Source: Dasypus novemcinctus
Lineage: Eukaryota; Chordata; Mammalia; Cingulata; Dasypodidae
Assembly (NCBI RefSeq): GCF_030445035.2
Contig: NC_080694.1
Span: 69,021,147-69,085,146, forward strand
Reading direction: 5' to 3'
DNA: 64,000 bases
Shown here: piece by piece, positions 23,501 to 34,149 of the stretch
How the letters are laid out: each line of letters opens with the position of its first letter
Numbering within the stretch: the first letter of the stretch is position 1
Notes under the pieces: generated by a model
The model's input: the letters and a program-made list of their open reading frames with translations, nothing else
Told to the model about the DNA's origin: nothing
Databases searched by the model: none
Made by a program: the position numbers and the translations under genes

Positions 23501-23940
23501 GTTCTTTTTCTTTAAGGAAATCAATTTTATTGATACATAGTAATAATGCATAAAACTCATCCGAAGTGTACAATCCATTGTATTTGGTATACCCACTTAA
23601 TTGAGCATACATCACCTCAATCATCATTACAGCATTTTCATTAATTCAATAATAATTATAATAATGAAAAACGAACTAACAAAAATTTTCTTCACTCATC
23701 AATCTTTCTGTCCTTCCCCTGCTGTACATAGGTGCTAAATCTGGCTATTTTTTCACAGTTACTTTTTTTATTTTTAAAGCAGTTTTATTGAGATATGTTC
23801 CTATATCATACGCTCTATCCAAAGTGTATACTCAATGGCTTTTAGTGTAATCACAACATAACATTTTAGAATAATTTCATAACTCCACAAAGAACAGCTC
23901 CACACCTCTCTCGCTCTCTCTTTAAATCACTTTCTCATTT
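23501..23940 (-). mobile_element. Two nested old LINE-1 3' ends
   Basis: Both 'caattttattgatacatagt' and 'gcagttttattgagatatgt' begin typical L1 3' UTR ends in reverse, about 250 bp apart. The subfamily is an old mammalian type. Confidence 0.65.
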
Positions 23941-25070
23941 GGTTGTTTATTCCACTCTGGTCTCCCATGAAGTGTTATCTAACATTGTAGATATTTTATT
24001 CAAAATTAGAAAACCTAGGAAATTAGGGAGGTGAGAATTTCCAACACCCCAATGCCATTGCACTTACACATTTCTACTCTGAGAATATCTACGTGTGTGG
24101 TGGGCAAGGGGTGTTTATAACCACGAGAAATGTGGAGAAGAAATGTAATAACAGAACCACTCTACCCTGTGTGTATCTATTTGATGCACTATATAGAAGG
24201 GAAATTTTGCAAATCAAAATTCTACATTTCTGAGTCCATTCCATTATTAAACTGTGGGAGTAAGGAAAATTTTTGAACATTAGCTTTTAAATGATTACAA
24301 GAATAGCCCCAAGTTTCTTGCTTCAAGATATCTCTGAAGCCTTGCATGTCTGTCTGGAATATCCACATTTTAAGTTACTCCTGGTTTTGGATCCAGGAGA
24401 GGATAAAAATAAGCATTTCTATGTGAACCATGTTCTGAATCACAAGGGCCCAGAATCCTGAGAAATGAAAGCAGGTGGGCAGTAGAGGCATCAGGACTCA
24501 GGTGCACACATCCGATTTTGTTCCCCTCTGACTTCAACATCTTTCTTGAAGTTATTTGTTAGAGATAATAATCCTTTGTTTTTATCTTTTTGAACTATTT
24601 TTCCTTCTTTTCAAAAACTGTTTACGGTATAAAGTGTCTATTTTTCATCAACAGCCCTGAAAACATTTTACACTTCTCCAACATCAAAACTCCTTGGAAG
24701 AATACCATCCTAATAATGCCTGTGGTAATCATTCACTTGCTTTTATTTATTAGCTGCACAAGATAACGGTATATCCACTACAAGACTATAGCCATTAAAT
24801 TGTTGAGTTTGCAGTTTTCATATATTAAATCGTGCCATATTTGTTTTGTGGTACTTTCTTGTTAGGGAAATAGGTGAATATTTAATTTTCTGTGCTTTCT
24901 AGATTTTTCTTTATTGAATCTAATTTTATAGCTGCTGGGAAATGTGTTGTCTTTTACTACTTATACCAAATTAATTTTAGATTTCTTAAGCTGATCATTG
25001 TACAATCTTACAATCTGTAAAACAAATTCACAATTCTGTTTCTTCTGTTTTAAATATCAAAACTATTTTA
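23941..25070. other. 1.1 kb with no gene recognised
   Basis: AT-rich single-copy-looking DNA. No supported open frame, RNA or repeat family was identified. Confidence 0.5.
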
Positions 25071-25715
25071 GGGAAGTGGATGTGGGTCTGTTGTGGAAGC
25101 AGAGAGATTCAATGATCGCATGTGGAAGGCCAGGACGCAGTAATAATTTTAGAAAGGAACATTTATTTGCGAGCAGTCAGGCTCGGCAGACTCCTGTCCT
25201 AATAAAAACCGAGCCCCCGAAGAGGATCTTTGGGTTTCTTTTATACAGAGGATGTAGGAGTCGCGAGTAAAATGGTGGTCTCTATATGCAAAAGGACTTT
25301 TTGTTAGTTTCTTAGAGTTTTAAGTGTTTTATCTGACTATCAGATAGATCTAGAATTAACACATACTCTCTAGGTAAGTATCAGATTGGTCTTGAATTAA
25401 CACATACTCTCTAGGTAAGTCTGAATTAACACATACACCCCACACTTATCTTCCACATTCCAGGTAAGCTTCAATTAACATATTTACCTTACAGCACAGC
25501 CCATGTTATTTATAAAGAAATATACAGCCCCCCCCACACACAGCCCATATCAGGTCGAGCAATTGAGCTCCCACCTACCATATGGGAGGTCTCTGGCTCA
25601 GTTCTCCTGTGCCTCCTAAAGAAACAAGGAAAATGAACAGACACAGTGAGTGCAAACAACAAAGGGGTGGGAATAAATAAATAAATAAAAAATAAATAAT
25701 TTTAAAACCTCTTTC
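25071..25715 (+). mobile_element. DAS-type SINE split by a solo LTR
   Basis: The SINE head 'gggaagtggatgtgggtc' (25071-25088) resumes at 25553 with 'ggtcgagcaattgagctccc', 'taccatatgggaggtc' and a tail of aataaata repeats. The 464 bp between is an LTR with its own 4-bp target duplication. Confidence 0.9.
25089..25552 (-). mobile_element. Solo LTR, class-I-like, 4-bp target duplication
   Basis: It is flanked by ggtc (25085-25088 and 25553-25556). On minus it starts TGATATGGGC, has TATAAAAGAA and AATAAATG signals, and ends in CA. It is a diverged relative of the LTRs at 46966-47440 and 47525-48008. It has no internal retroviral sequence. It carries imperfect tandem units around 'aattaacacatactctctag' at 25350-25440. 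It is a fossil younger than its host SINE. Confidence 0.85.
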
Positions 25716-25829
25716 ACCTTCATTCTGTCTGGTTTTATTGCAGATACTTAGGACCTCCAGGACATTAGGACGTTAGTGAGTAGAAGGGATGATTCCTGGT
25801 GCAGGCCACGGCTTCCCAATCTCAGACTT

Positions 25830-26245
25830 AATGTTTTTAAGTTTTTATATCAAAGTGTTATGTCTTCTGTAGATTATTTTTGTATTTTTGAAATGAGGTT
25901 AAAGAAATTTTCTTCGATGTCTACATTAAGAGTTGTATCATGAATGGACACTCAATTTCATGAAATACTTTTTCTTTGTCTACTGAGGTGAAGATAATTT
26001 TTCTTAATTTCTTCATGTGCTGACTCACAACTCTTAGTGCAACGTCAAATCGACCACCAATTATGGTACTGGACGCAGGTGGCTATTTGTGTTTGCACGT
26101 AAGATTGGCCTATTGTTTCTTTTCTTACACTGTTTCCTCTGGTTTTGGTAATACGGGGAATCCAGGCTTATAGAATGAGATGGAGCGTCTTCCCTCTAGT
26201 ACTACATTTGGAAATGTTTGTGTTATTGAAATCTGTGGGGAGCCC
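25830..26245 (-). mobile_element. Old LINE-1 ORF2 fragment
   Basis: 'ctttttctttgtctactgag' and 'ttatagaatgagatggagcg' are the reverse of the L1 reverse-transcriptase region. No frame is open, so this is an old copy. Confidence 0.7.
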
Positions 26246-26254
26246 TGCAAAGCA

Positions 26255-26550
26255 GGCTCCAAGGTTGGTAGCAAGAATGTAGATAAAGAAGGAGGTGCCC
26301 CTGGGCAAGGTTATGTGCTGAGCAAAATAGGCTAAGTATGGAGAAGAATTCCAGGAAAACTGTGTTATCAGAGGGCTATTAAAAAGAAGAAGAACTATTG
26401 CATTTGTAGTGACCTAGAAACAAGAGTTTCCCGAGAGAACTGCTGAATGTGCTAATTTCACTTGTTGTATAAAATAAAGCATGGTATATGGGGACATCAT
26501 TTTTTTAAATGTTAACATTTTAAAAAATAAAGGAAAAATAAATAAAAATA
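26255..26550 (+). mobile_element. Short LINE-1 3' end with undetermined 5' piece
   Basis: The end 'ggtatatggggacatcattt', then an AT-rich stretch and AATAAA repeats, is an L1 3' end like that at 22870. The piece at 26245-26440 was not assigned. Confidence 0.5.
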
Positions 26551-26920
26551 AAGTGCGTGATCGCGCTAGGGGCCTGAGGTAGTGCAAGCTCCTGCAGGCT
26601 CCTCAGGTCCACCTGGCCCCGCTATCTTGTCTGTCATTTCTTCACCCTCTCGCCCTCCCTCCCCGGAACTGCGCGGAAAGCCGTTCCGCTGCTACCGCGC
26701 TGGATGGGTCGCGGAAGAAATTAAACTTGTTGGGGTGTTTTGTCGAATTTCCAAGTGAACATATTTGGTTGTAGGGTTTTTTTCTATGGGACATTTTTTT
26801 TTTTACTATTTATTCAATTTATTTGACCGTTTTATTTTCTCCAATTCTCCTACCCTACACTGAATCCCACATTTCCTGTTTGAACAACATTTACACCTGT
26901 GCTGCTCTAAGCTGGCAGCT
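26551..26920. other. Short CpG-richer stretch, no gene
   Basis: 26555-26715 is GC-rich with several CpGs, and 26760-26860 is T-rich. Nothing is identified. Confidence 0.4.
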
Positions 26921-27225
26921 TTAGCCCATGAAGGGATGGAAGAAAAGGATCGCACATTCCTCTTTAATCAGGGCTTCAAACTCGGTTTGCCCCAAAATGA
27001 AGATAAAGTCAGAAATGAGAGCCTCTGGCGTACAGGGAATCACCTGAGGTGAAGGAGAAGAGACCCTCTGGGCACCGTGGCTTCCAGTAGGAACCAGTGA
27101 GGGAGACTTGGACCCTGCTGGAGGCCAAAAACATCCACATTTGCTATTTCTTCTTGACTTAAATTGCATACGTAATATTTTGCAGAATTTGCTACTTCAT
27201 TTAAATTTTTGAATAATTTGAGCAA
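26921..27225 (-). pseudogene. Possible coding remnant, unrecognised
   Basis: Two overlapping minus-strand frames look protein-like in composition: 'LFKNLNEVANSAKYYVCNL' (27040-27225), then 'TPEALISDFIFILGQTEFEA' (26921-27169). A frame change between them would make one continuous helical-looking segment of about 95 residues. The parent gene was not recognised. It could also be chance. Confidence 0.3.
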
Positions 27226-27439
27226 AATCCTTCACAGCATTGCATGTTCTGATCCATCTTCTGGAAGTACTTTTCTTTCTGCTCTTTTTCTGTCTAACCT
27301 TTTCTCTTTTAGGTCTCAGTTTAGCTTTGGGTCTTCAGGTGTTTATGGAGAGCAGGGTATGCCTCGTTCGTCTAACTATTAATTACACCATCTTTGTGAT
27401 GAAGTTAAAAGTAACAGAGGAGGTGAGGCTCTGCTCAGA

Positions 27440-28215
27440 GGAGGTGAGCCCGGCTCAGAGGAGCTCGGACAAGCGGCGTGGAAGGAGGAGCCCAAGAGAG
27501 GGTGGGCGAGGCGATCCCGCAAACCCGCTGCTGTCAAAGTGGACGCCAAGCCAAAAAAGGCAGCGGAAAAGGATAAAACTTCACACAAAAAAGTGCAACC
27601 AAAAGGAAAAAGGGGAGCAAAGGGAAAACAAGCTGAAGTGTCTAATCAAGAAACTAAAGAACATGTACCTGCAGAAAATGGAGAAACTAAACCTGAGGAC
27701 AGTCCAGCCTCTCCTGAAGCAGCAGAGGAAGAAGCCGAGTCTGGTTCATGCCCTGGTGACTTGGAATCTCAGTCAGGCATTTAATATGTGTTGAGCATTT
27801 TAAATTACTCCTGCTCCCACCGTTCTTAGTAGACGTGTCTGGTAGAACAGACCCTGGTCTTGGCTCTCCCTGTCAACTCTGTAACATCCTGGTCGTGGTT
27901 TTCGTAATAACTTTCTTACGTGCTGTAAAAGATTGGAAATGTGAGTATGTATTGTGTATGGCATTAAATTGTGAATCTGTGGGACTTAAAAGAAGTAACA
28001 GTTTATCAACATTTGAAGATATTAGTGCTTGATGTCCTCTTAAGGAAAATTTGCCTTCAATTTTCAAGTGGGAAAGTCCTGGAATAATGTTAGAAAAACG
28101 ACTACGTGGTTCTTTAGGTTTTCATTACATACATTAAGCTGTGTACGAATTCTGCATAAAGTCTGTGCTGATGTTAAAAACAAACAATAAAATCTCAATT
28201 ATGAAAAAAAAAAAG
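27440..28215 (+). pseudogene. HMGN1: HMGN1 processed pseudogene
   Basis: HMGN1 is a nucleosome-binding, lysine-rich nuclear protein of about 100 residues. The frame 27539-27784 reads DAKPKKAAEKDK, then KGKRGAKGKQAEVSNQETKE, then PAENGETKPEDSPAS, closely matching HMGN1 from its middle to its acidic tail. The N-terminal nucleosome-binding part is only visible at DNA level and is out of frame. The HMGN1 stop is lost, and the frame runs on into 'ESQSGI'. No introns are seen. An AATAAA (28183-28195) and a poly(A) run at 28203-28214 end the copy, so it is a retrocopy. The 3' UTR was not matched to human HMGN1 from memory. The A-tail stops about 34 bp before tRNA-Arg. Confidence 0.85.
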
Positions 28216-28247
28216 TTATGGCGAGAGGCTTATAGTGGCCGTTATGA

Positions 28248-28320
28248 GACCACGTGGCCTAATGGATAAGGCGTCTGACTTCGGATCAGAAGATTGCGGG
28301 TTCGAATCCCTCCGTGGTTG
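28248..28320 (+). tRNA. tRNA-Arg(TCG)
   Basis: 73 nt. The 5' part 'gaccacgtggcctaatggat' and anticodon arm tctga-cttcgga-tcaga (anticodon TCG) are identical to mammalian tRNA-Arg(TCG). The B-box 'gggttcgaatccc' is perfect. The acceptor gaccacg/cgtggtt pairs with one G-T at position 1, as in the usual gene. A single C50/T64 mismatch in the T-stem ('gcggg'/'ccctc') is the only blemish. A TTTT run follows at about 28328. Decodes CGA codons. Confidence 0.9.
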
Positions 28321-28925
28321 AGCTGCTATTTTCCACACACTGCTTTCCCCGGCTCCAGCCTCCTGCCCGAACCCCATCCCCACCCTCCAAACTCCTAAAC
28401 CCAGGTCATAGCCTCTGGGAAAAGACGACATCTGGCAGGTTGGAAAGGAGGCTCCCGGCCAGGGAGCGGGGGAGCGGCAGGAAAAGTCAAGTTCAGGTCG
28501 TGGGGTGCCTGAGGCCTCCACCACTGGCGCAGAGCGTGCGCTCCGTGGCTCGGTGGCCAAATTAAATATGTGCGCCTCATACGCGCACTCAAAAGGGACT
28601 GTATGGGAAGTACCTGCCTTTTGAAGTCAGTTTAAACGTCGTCCCCTTTCTAGAGGAAAAGTCCCCCCCGGGGTTAGAGGCGCTGGAGAGCGAGAACCCC
28701 ACAAAACCCGCCCCAGCTTAGGGGCGCCCCGGGCGCGGCGCCGTCTCTCTAGGCCCTTCGCGGACAAGGCTGCGGGGTTCTCCCGCACGTCGCGGAGACG
28801 CAGCGTCAGGAACTGACTTTGAGGAACGAGGTTAAACTGGGACCTGAGCCCCCGAAGGGCGAGCCCAGAAAGCCTGGACGACGGCGGGGCGGCTTCTGCA
28901 GAAGGGAAGGAATCCGGACAAACGC
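28321..28925. promoter_or_regulatory. CpG-rich island beside tRNA-Arg
   Basis: 28440-28520 and 28650-28870 are CpG-dense ('gcgccccgggcgcggcgccg' at 28721-28740). No exon is identified. It may be the open-chromatin flank of the tRNA gene or a decayed promoter. This is inference from composition only. Confidence 0.4.
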
Positions 28926-29194
28926 GTGAACAGTGAGATGAATGGACAGGATGTTAGAGCACTGCCCCTTACCACGTCAGATTCAAGGAGGAAGAGCACA
29001 TGTGAGCGTCTTCAACCGGAAATAGATGGAATTCGCTGTCAAGAACCTTCCTACCAGGAAATGCTGTTTCCCATCGCTTCCTGGATACCTCTCCAAAACG
29101 TTCAGAGAACAAATAAAACAGACACAAACTCTTCCACAGGATAGAAAACAGGGGAAGGCCCAGGACTAAATTTTTAAAACAGCAGAATGCCATG
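28926..29194. other. No gene recognised
   Basis: Opposing chance frames only. Confidence 0.4.
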
Positions 29195-30240
29195 AGCTTG
29201 TCAGATAATGTACATTTCAGCAGCTTTATCGAGCCACAGCTGGCACGCAGTAAGCTGCACGTGTTTAAGCGTATGGGTAAGTTGGCAAGTTTACACTCGT
29301 GAAACTGTGGGCACAGGACAGGTACTGAACACAGCTATCGCCCCCAAAATTTCCTCCTGCCGTTTTTTCATAAGAGAAGATGAGAATTTACAGAAGAGTC
29401 GTGGGTGAAATACAGGATTTCTGTATTTGACCCTATTATTAACAGCTCACATTGGTGTGAAGCATTTGTTACAATGAATAACAACACATTTTTATAATTG
29501 CTCTATTAATTATAGTGAATGGTTTAACTTACGGTTCACTGTGTAGTACAAGTGTGTGAATTTTTTAGAATTTTTATTCTGTTACTATATATACAACTTA
29601 ATATTTCCTGTTATAACCATCTTCAGATGTGTATTTCAGTGCTGTAAATTGCATTCACAATGTTTGCTAACATCACTACCATCAATTTCCAAAACATTTC
29701 CATCATAGAAATGAGAATCCTGTTTATATGATGCCTAACTTCCCATCCCCTATTCTCACCCTGTCACCTGGTAACCTATATTCTAGATTCTGACTCTGAG
29801 TTTCCTTATTCTAATTATTTCATGTCAATGAGGTCATATAATATTCATCCTTTTGTGTCTGGCTTTCTTCACTCAGCATCACGTCCTCAAGGTTTATCTA
29901 CATTGTCACATGGATCAGGACTTTATAACATTTTAAGGCTGAGTAACATTCAACTGTATGTATACCACATTTTCTTTATACGTTCATTGGTTGAGGGCAC
30001 TTGGGTTGCTTTTATCTTTTGCAATTGAGAATAATGGCACTACGAACACAGTGTGCCACTATCTGTTTGAATCCCGACTTTCAGTTCTTCTGGGTATAGG
30101 TCTAATAGTGGTATTGCTGGGTCATGTGCTGATTCAATACTTAGCTTTCTGAGGAACTGCCAAACTACTTCCACAGTGGCTGCACCATTTTACATTGCCA
30201 TCAACAAAGAATGGCTGTTCCTGTTTCTCTGCATCCTCTC
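29195..30240 (-). mobile_element. Old LINE-1 3' UTR and ORF2 end
   Basis: It opens on plus with 'cagcagctttatcgagccac' and ends with ORF2-terminal sequence ('ttctgggtatagg', 'aatagtggtattgctgggtc'), as at 4190 and 56620 but more diverged. Confidence 0.8.
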
Positions 30241-30284
30241 CAACATTTTTTTAATTTTTCATTTTTTTTCCATTTTGCCATTAC

Positions 30285-30424
30285 TTTCTTTTATTTTTAA
30301 GAAGCTTTAGATTACATAAATGCCACATCAAAAATATAGAGCAGTGGAGCACATGTAGCTCAAATGGTTGAGCTCCAGCTTCCCATGTACGAGGTCCTGG
30401 GTTCGTTCCTGGTACCTCCTTAAA

Positions 30425-30466
<42 letters not shown>

Positions 30467-31370
30467 ATCTATCTATATATATAGGTGATTGGGATTTCCA
30501 TATACCCCTCCCACACATTTCCCCATTACCAACATCTTTCATTCATGTGGTACATTTGTTACAATTGCTGAACACATATTGAAGCATTGCTACTATGGTC
30601 TATAGTTTACATTACGGTTTAGACTTTGCATTGCACCATTTTATAGGTTTTGACAAAATGTATAATGTCCTGTATCAATATCCATCTTTGAAATGTCATG
30701 AAAAAACAATTCCAATGTCCCAAAAATGCCCCATGTTACACCTTTTTCTTCCCTCTCCCTTGCCAAGGAACCACTATGTTTATACCTGGTATATTACTAG
30801 AATAATAATAAGTCTATTTTAGCCCATAGTTGCATTCCACCTTTGTTTGTTCATTCCTCAGTCTTAAGGATTTGGGGATGGTGATGCCCACTTTGCCTCC
30901 AATTGAGAAGGAGTTTAGATGTCCTGGGACAGATGAATGGAACTGCCTTGCTTGTTGTTGTAGATACTCTCAGTTTTTGGGGATGGACGTTGCCATCATC
31001 TTTTTGTTAGTTGTACTGGGTGAGTCTGATGAACTGGAGGGTAGGTGATGGCTGCAATCTGCTGAGATTCAGGGCTCAACCAGCTTAAGAACAACTGGAA
31101 GATGTAAGTCTCTGGGAAACACATTCAATAGGTACAGTGCTAATTATAGGTTCAAATAAAGGGGGCATAAGAACCATGTGTAGGAAAATTATAAATGAGT
31201 GTCAATCTGATACTTTTAGGGGTAGGTTTTCACTCATTCCAAGATAAGGCCCACTGACAGCATTCCTGGAATTGTCTGCCCTTCCAATCTTGTCTAGATG
31301 TCTCTAGAGTCTCATGAGCACCTCAGCTGAACCTCTGGGAATCATTACTTAGAAGTAATACACTCTAAAA
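30285..31370 (-). mobile_element. LINE-1 3' UTR, older subfamily, carrying a SINE
   Basis: The start 'gattacataaatgccacatc' and body match 5220-6200. A short tRNA-like SINE and its microsatellite sit at 30335-30482. Confidence 0.8.
30335..30482 (+). mobile_element. Short tRNA-Ala-derived SINE with (TCTA)n tail
   Basis: It reads 'cacatgtagctcaaatggtt', 'ttcccatgtacgaggtcctg' and 'ggttcgttcctggtacctcc', that is, an Ala-like tRNA head with no SINE body, followed by about 12 TCTA units (30427-30475). Confidence 0.85.
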
Positions 31371-31847
31371 TAAAAAGAAACGGCAAGTTTCAGCCATGTG
31401 ACACCCACCTATGGAACTGAAAATGATGACTAGACATGGTGTGGAGATGCCTGATCCAGGAGGGAAATTCTACAATATAATTTCTATAGATGAAAATGGA
31501 GAAAAGACAGCAAGGAAGAAAGAAGGAAATCTGAAGAGGGTGGTATGTTTTTTTTTTCCCATGGGCTTCTTGATTTCACTCCTCATTTCTGTTTTCCTTT
31601 CTCTTCAGTCATAGTGAAAATGGGGTAGCCCAGGTGAAAATCCTGAATAATCTGGTTGCTTATTGCTTCGCACTCATTTTTTCCTTATGTTTTTACAACC
31701 ACACTAGATGGTGGCAACCCACTGGGTCTTGTGTTCACTTTTCAAGGCAGAAGGAAACAGTCAGGAAATGAGTGAAAGAAGCTCTTGTTTACCTGTTACC
31801 AGAGTTCTGAGCAGTAGATGTATTGGGGCTAAGAAAAATAATGTGTG
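31371..31847. repeat. Diverged relative of the unit at 21520-21820
   Basis: 'gaagaaagaaggaaatctga' and 'gtgaaaatggggtagcccag' (about 31510-31640) line up in order with 21541-21650. Both lead into a minus-strand tRNA-Ala relic. Similarity is modest. No gene is seen. Confidence 0.4.
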
Positions 31848-31919
31848 TGGAGGTGCAGGGAATTGTACCCAGGCCTCAAACAAGCAAAGCATGCACTCTA
31901 CCATTGAGCTACTGCCCCC
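31848..31919 (-). pseudogene. tRNA-Ala(TGC)-like pseudogene
   Basis: 72 nt on minus. A good A-box ('tagctcaatggtagag'), loop ttTGCtt and the end 'gcacctcca' are kept. The 3' half of the anticodon stem is mispaired, A37 is replaced by T, and the T-arm 'gggtacaattccc' departs from the B-box. Confidence 0.7.
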
Positions 31920-33946
31920 AGCGAAGTTACCAAAAGTTTTCAGTGGCTCTTTGAAAGCCTAATAAGGCAGAAAATCTGTTCTGTTAAATCCCCTTTTCCA
32001 TAACCCCCCACCTAGATCTGTGTTTGCACCTATATTGAAGGAAGGGCAACTAAATTCTAGACCATATGAAGCTGTTCCTGCTCCTGGACTGTCACCTGCC
32101 TGACCAGACCAGTCCTCTCCCAGATCCTCTCACCTGTGGAATGCCTTTATTTATTTATTTATTTTTTGCCATTTCTATGGATGTCCCAGGATGGAATATT
32201 CTTGTGTGTCTTCCCTTTTCTATATGTTCTTTTTCCTATGCTATAGATCACTTGCCCCAGTCTTCCTTGACTTTCTTGTCCACACCCGTGTCCTCAAGTA
32301 TTATTTTTAGGTAGATATATTCCTCAATGACTTTCCCTGTCTTCCCCACCAGCAAGCAATGAATAAGGCCCAGGAAATATCACTTTGTGCAATGAAGAAT
32401 CGCCTAAAAAGGAACTTGGGCATAATGAAAACTATCTCCTTTTTCTACCTGTCTTGTTTCCCTCAATTTCACATCCTCAGAAAGGACTTTATGGCTATAA
32501 CTGGTCTGAATAGAGAAGATTGGTCACCTTTTGGGTTTTGATAGATTTCCTTTGGATCTTCATCAGTCCCTATTCTTTGAGCTCAGAGACCAATCCATCC
32601 ACATCTTTTAGTCAGGAATTAAACCAATGACTGACCCATAACAAATAGCTGATTCATAACTTTAATCAAATGAATAGATGATGATGTGCATCGCTGGGGT
32701 TTTTAATCTTCTTGGAGGGAAACAATTACTGTATTACATTATCTTCAATATATGGAAACAGAAAAATAATCTCCACTTATTTTTTTGGTCTAAACATAAC
32801 TTTCTTTTAAACTGAGGGTTCAGTGCTTCCATCCTTCCTTCCTTCTTTCCTTCCTTCCTTCCTTTCCTCCATCTTTTTTCCTTCTTTTTTTTTTGTGAGT
32901 ATGAACTCAAGTGGTCTCTGATTCCAAGGATAATATTCCTTTGTTGTTGATTATTCAATTCAGTGCTCAAAATTTTCAAGATTTCCCTAGTAGTTTCTGC
33001 ATTCTTTTAAATATGCTACCACTTTTGAACACTTACTTACTTTCTACCTCAGAAAGATGACCTAGGCTCATTTTGTATGATGCCTGCCCCAGCCCTTCTG
33101 ATAACAGCAAATTCTCCCAGGAGCCTTGGTTCCTTTTAGAGGGGAATTAGTATTAAAAAACCCAGGCATGGAAATGGGACTTGTGCTGGTCATTGCTATA
33201 GAGTGTGTTGTTTCTAGGTCCTTTCAGCAGACAGGGCTAAGACAGAACTCTTCTCTGCCCTCCTATTCAGGTTTGTGTATCTCTATTCTCATAGTGACAA
33301 TAGTGGCTTCCAACAAAGCCATGTATTTACTCATTTGCTCAATCCTTAAAAACACAAAAATAATATCATCATTGCTATACTCATAGCACTATAAAAAATA
33401 CAAATAGAATGCAAGATTTGTGTGCATTTCATTTGTTTCTATAATGTGAATATAAGGTCAAAGTACTGTGAAAAACATTTGCTTGGACTAATTCTTTTTT
33501 CTTTTCAGTGTAGTTTATTATTCATTTAAAAGGAGTTAGTTTCTTTTTTTTCTATTTATATTCAAGTTTAAGGTATTTTCTTCTATACTTGTTAATCTGG
33601 TTTTTACATTTGACTATAGAAACCATCAACGTGATTCCAAAGGAAGTGTCACTGAAAAGAGATTTTGAAGTTGCAAGAGAACCTTGTATTTTGGACTCTC
33701 CCAATGGAGAATGTCAGTGTCCATTAGTCATCTTGGGGGGAGCTGACAGGAGTGGGTAGAGACTATGGCCTTCTGTCCACAATTGTTATTTTCTCCTTTT
33801 GCAGTGTGAAGTATAAAGCAATCTAGGCTTTCAGAAATAGGAGTGTATTCTAGATTTTCATGCTAATAGTTTCAGCTCCTTACATACAGGCAGGCTTAAT
33901 GGCTTCCTGTAGTTCATATATTCTGATATTCACAAGTGTTTACCGG
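31920..33946. other. 2 kb with no gene; one CCTT microsatellite
   Basis: 32831-32880 is an imperfect (CCTT)n tract followed by a T-run. Open frames below 90 codons have no recognisable content. Confidence 0.5.
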
Positions 33947-34018
33947 GTGGGTGTAGCTCAGTGGTAGAGCACGTGCTACTCATGTATGAGGCCTGGGGTT
34001 CAGTCCCCAGTACGTCCA
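33947..34018 (+). pseudogene. tRNA-Ala-like relic
   Basis: 'gtgtagctcagtggtagagc' is a perfect Ala-type D-arm, and 'ggggttcagtccccagtacg' is the T-arm. The anticodon arm reads cgtgc-tactcat-gtatg, so U33 and the AGC anticodon are lost and the 3' stem is mispaired. The acceptor ends do not pair. No SINE body follows. It is a tRNA pseudogene or head-only SINE. Confidence 0.7.
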
Positions 34019-34149
34019 GTTAGGGTGTCTGTTTCTGCAACCAGGTAATGGAATGACCCTCCCACTCTTTTCATGTATATTATCACGATTTCTGCTCTCA
34101 CATTTTGAAAAGAAGTCCAACGAAGAGCATTTAGTACATCATTTCCCTT

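Noticed and set aside
30427-30475. CRISPR-like short regular repeats
   Set aside because: A plain TCTA microsatellite at a SINE tail, with no spacers, in a mammalian genome.
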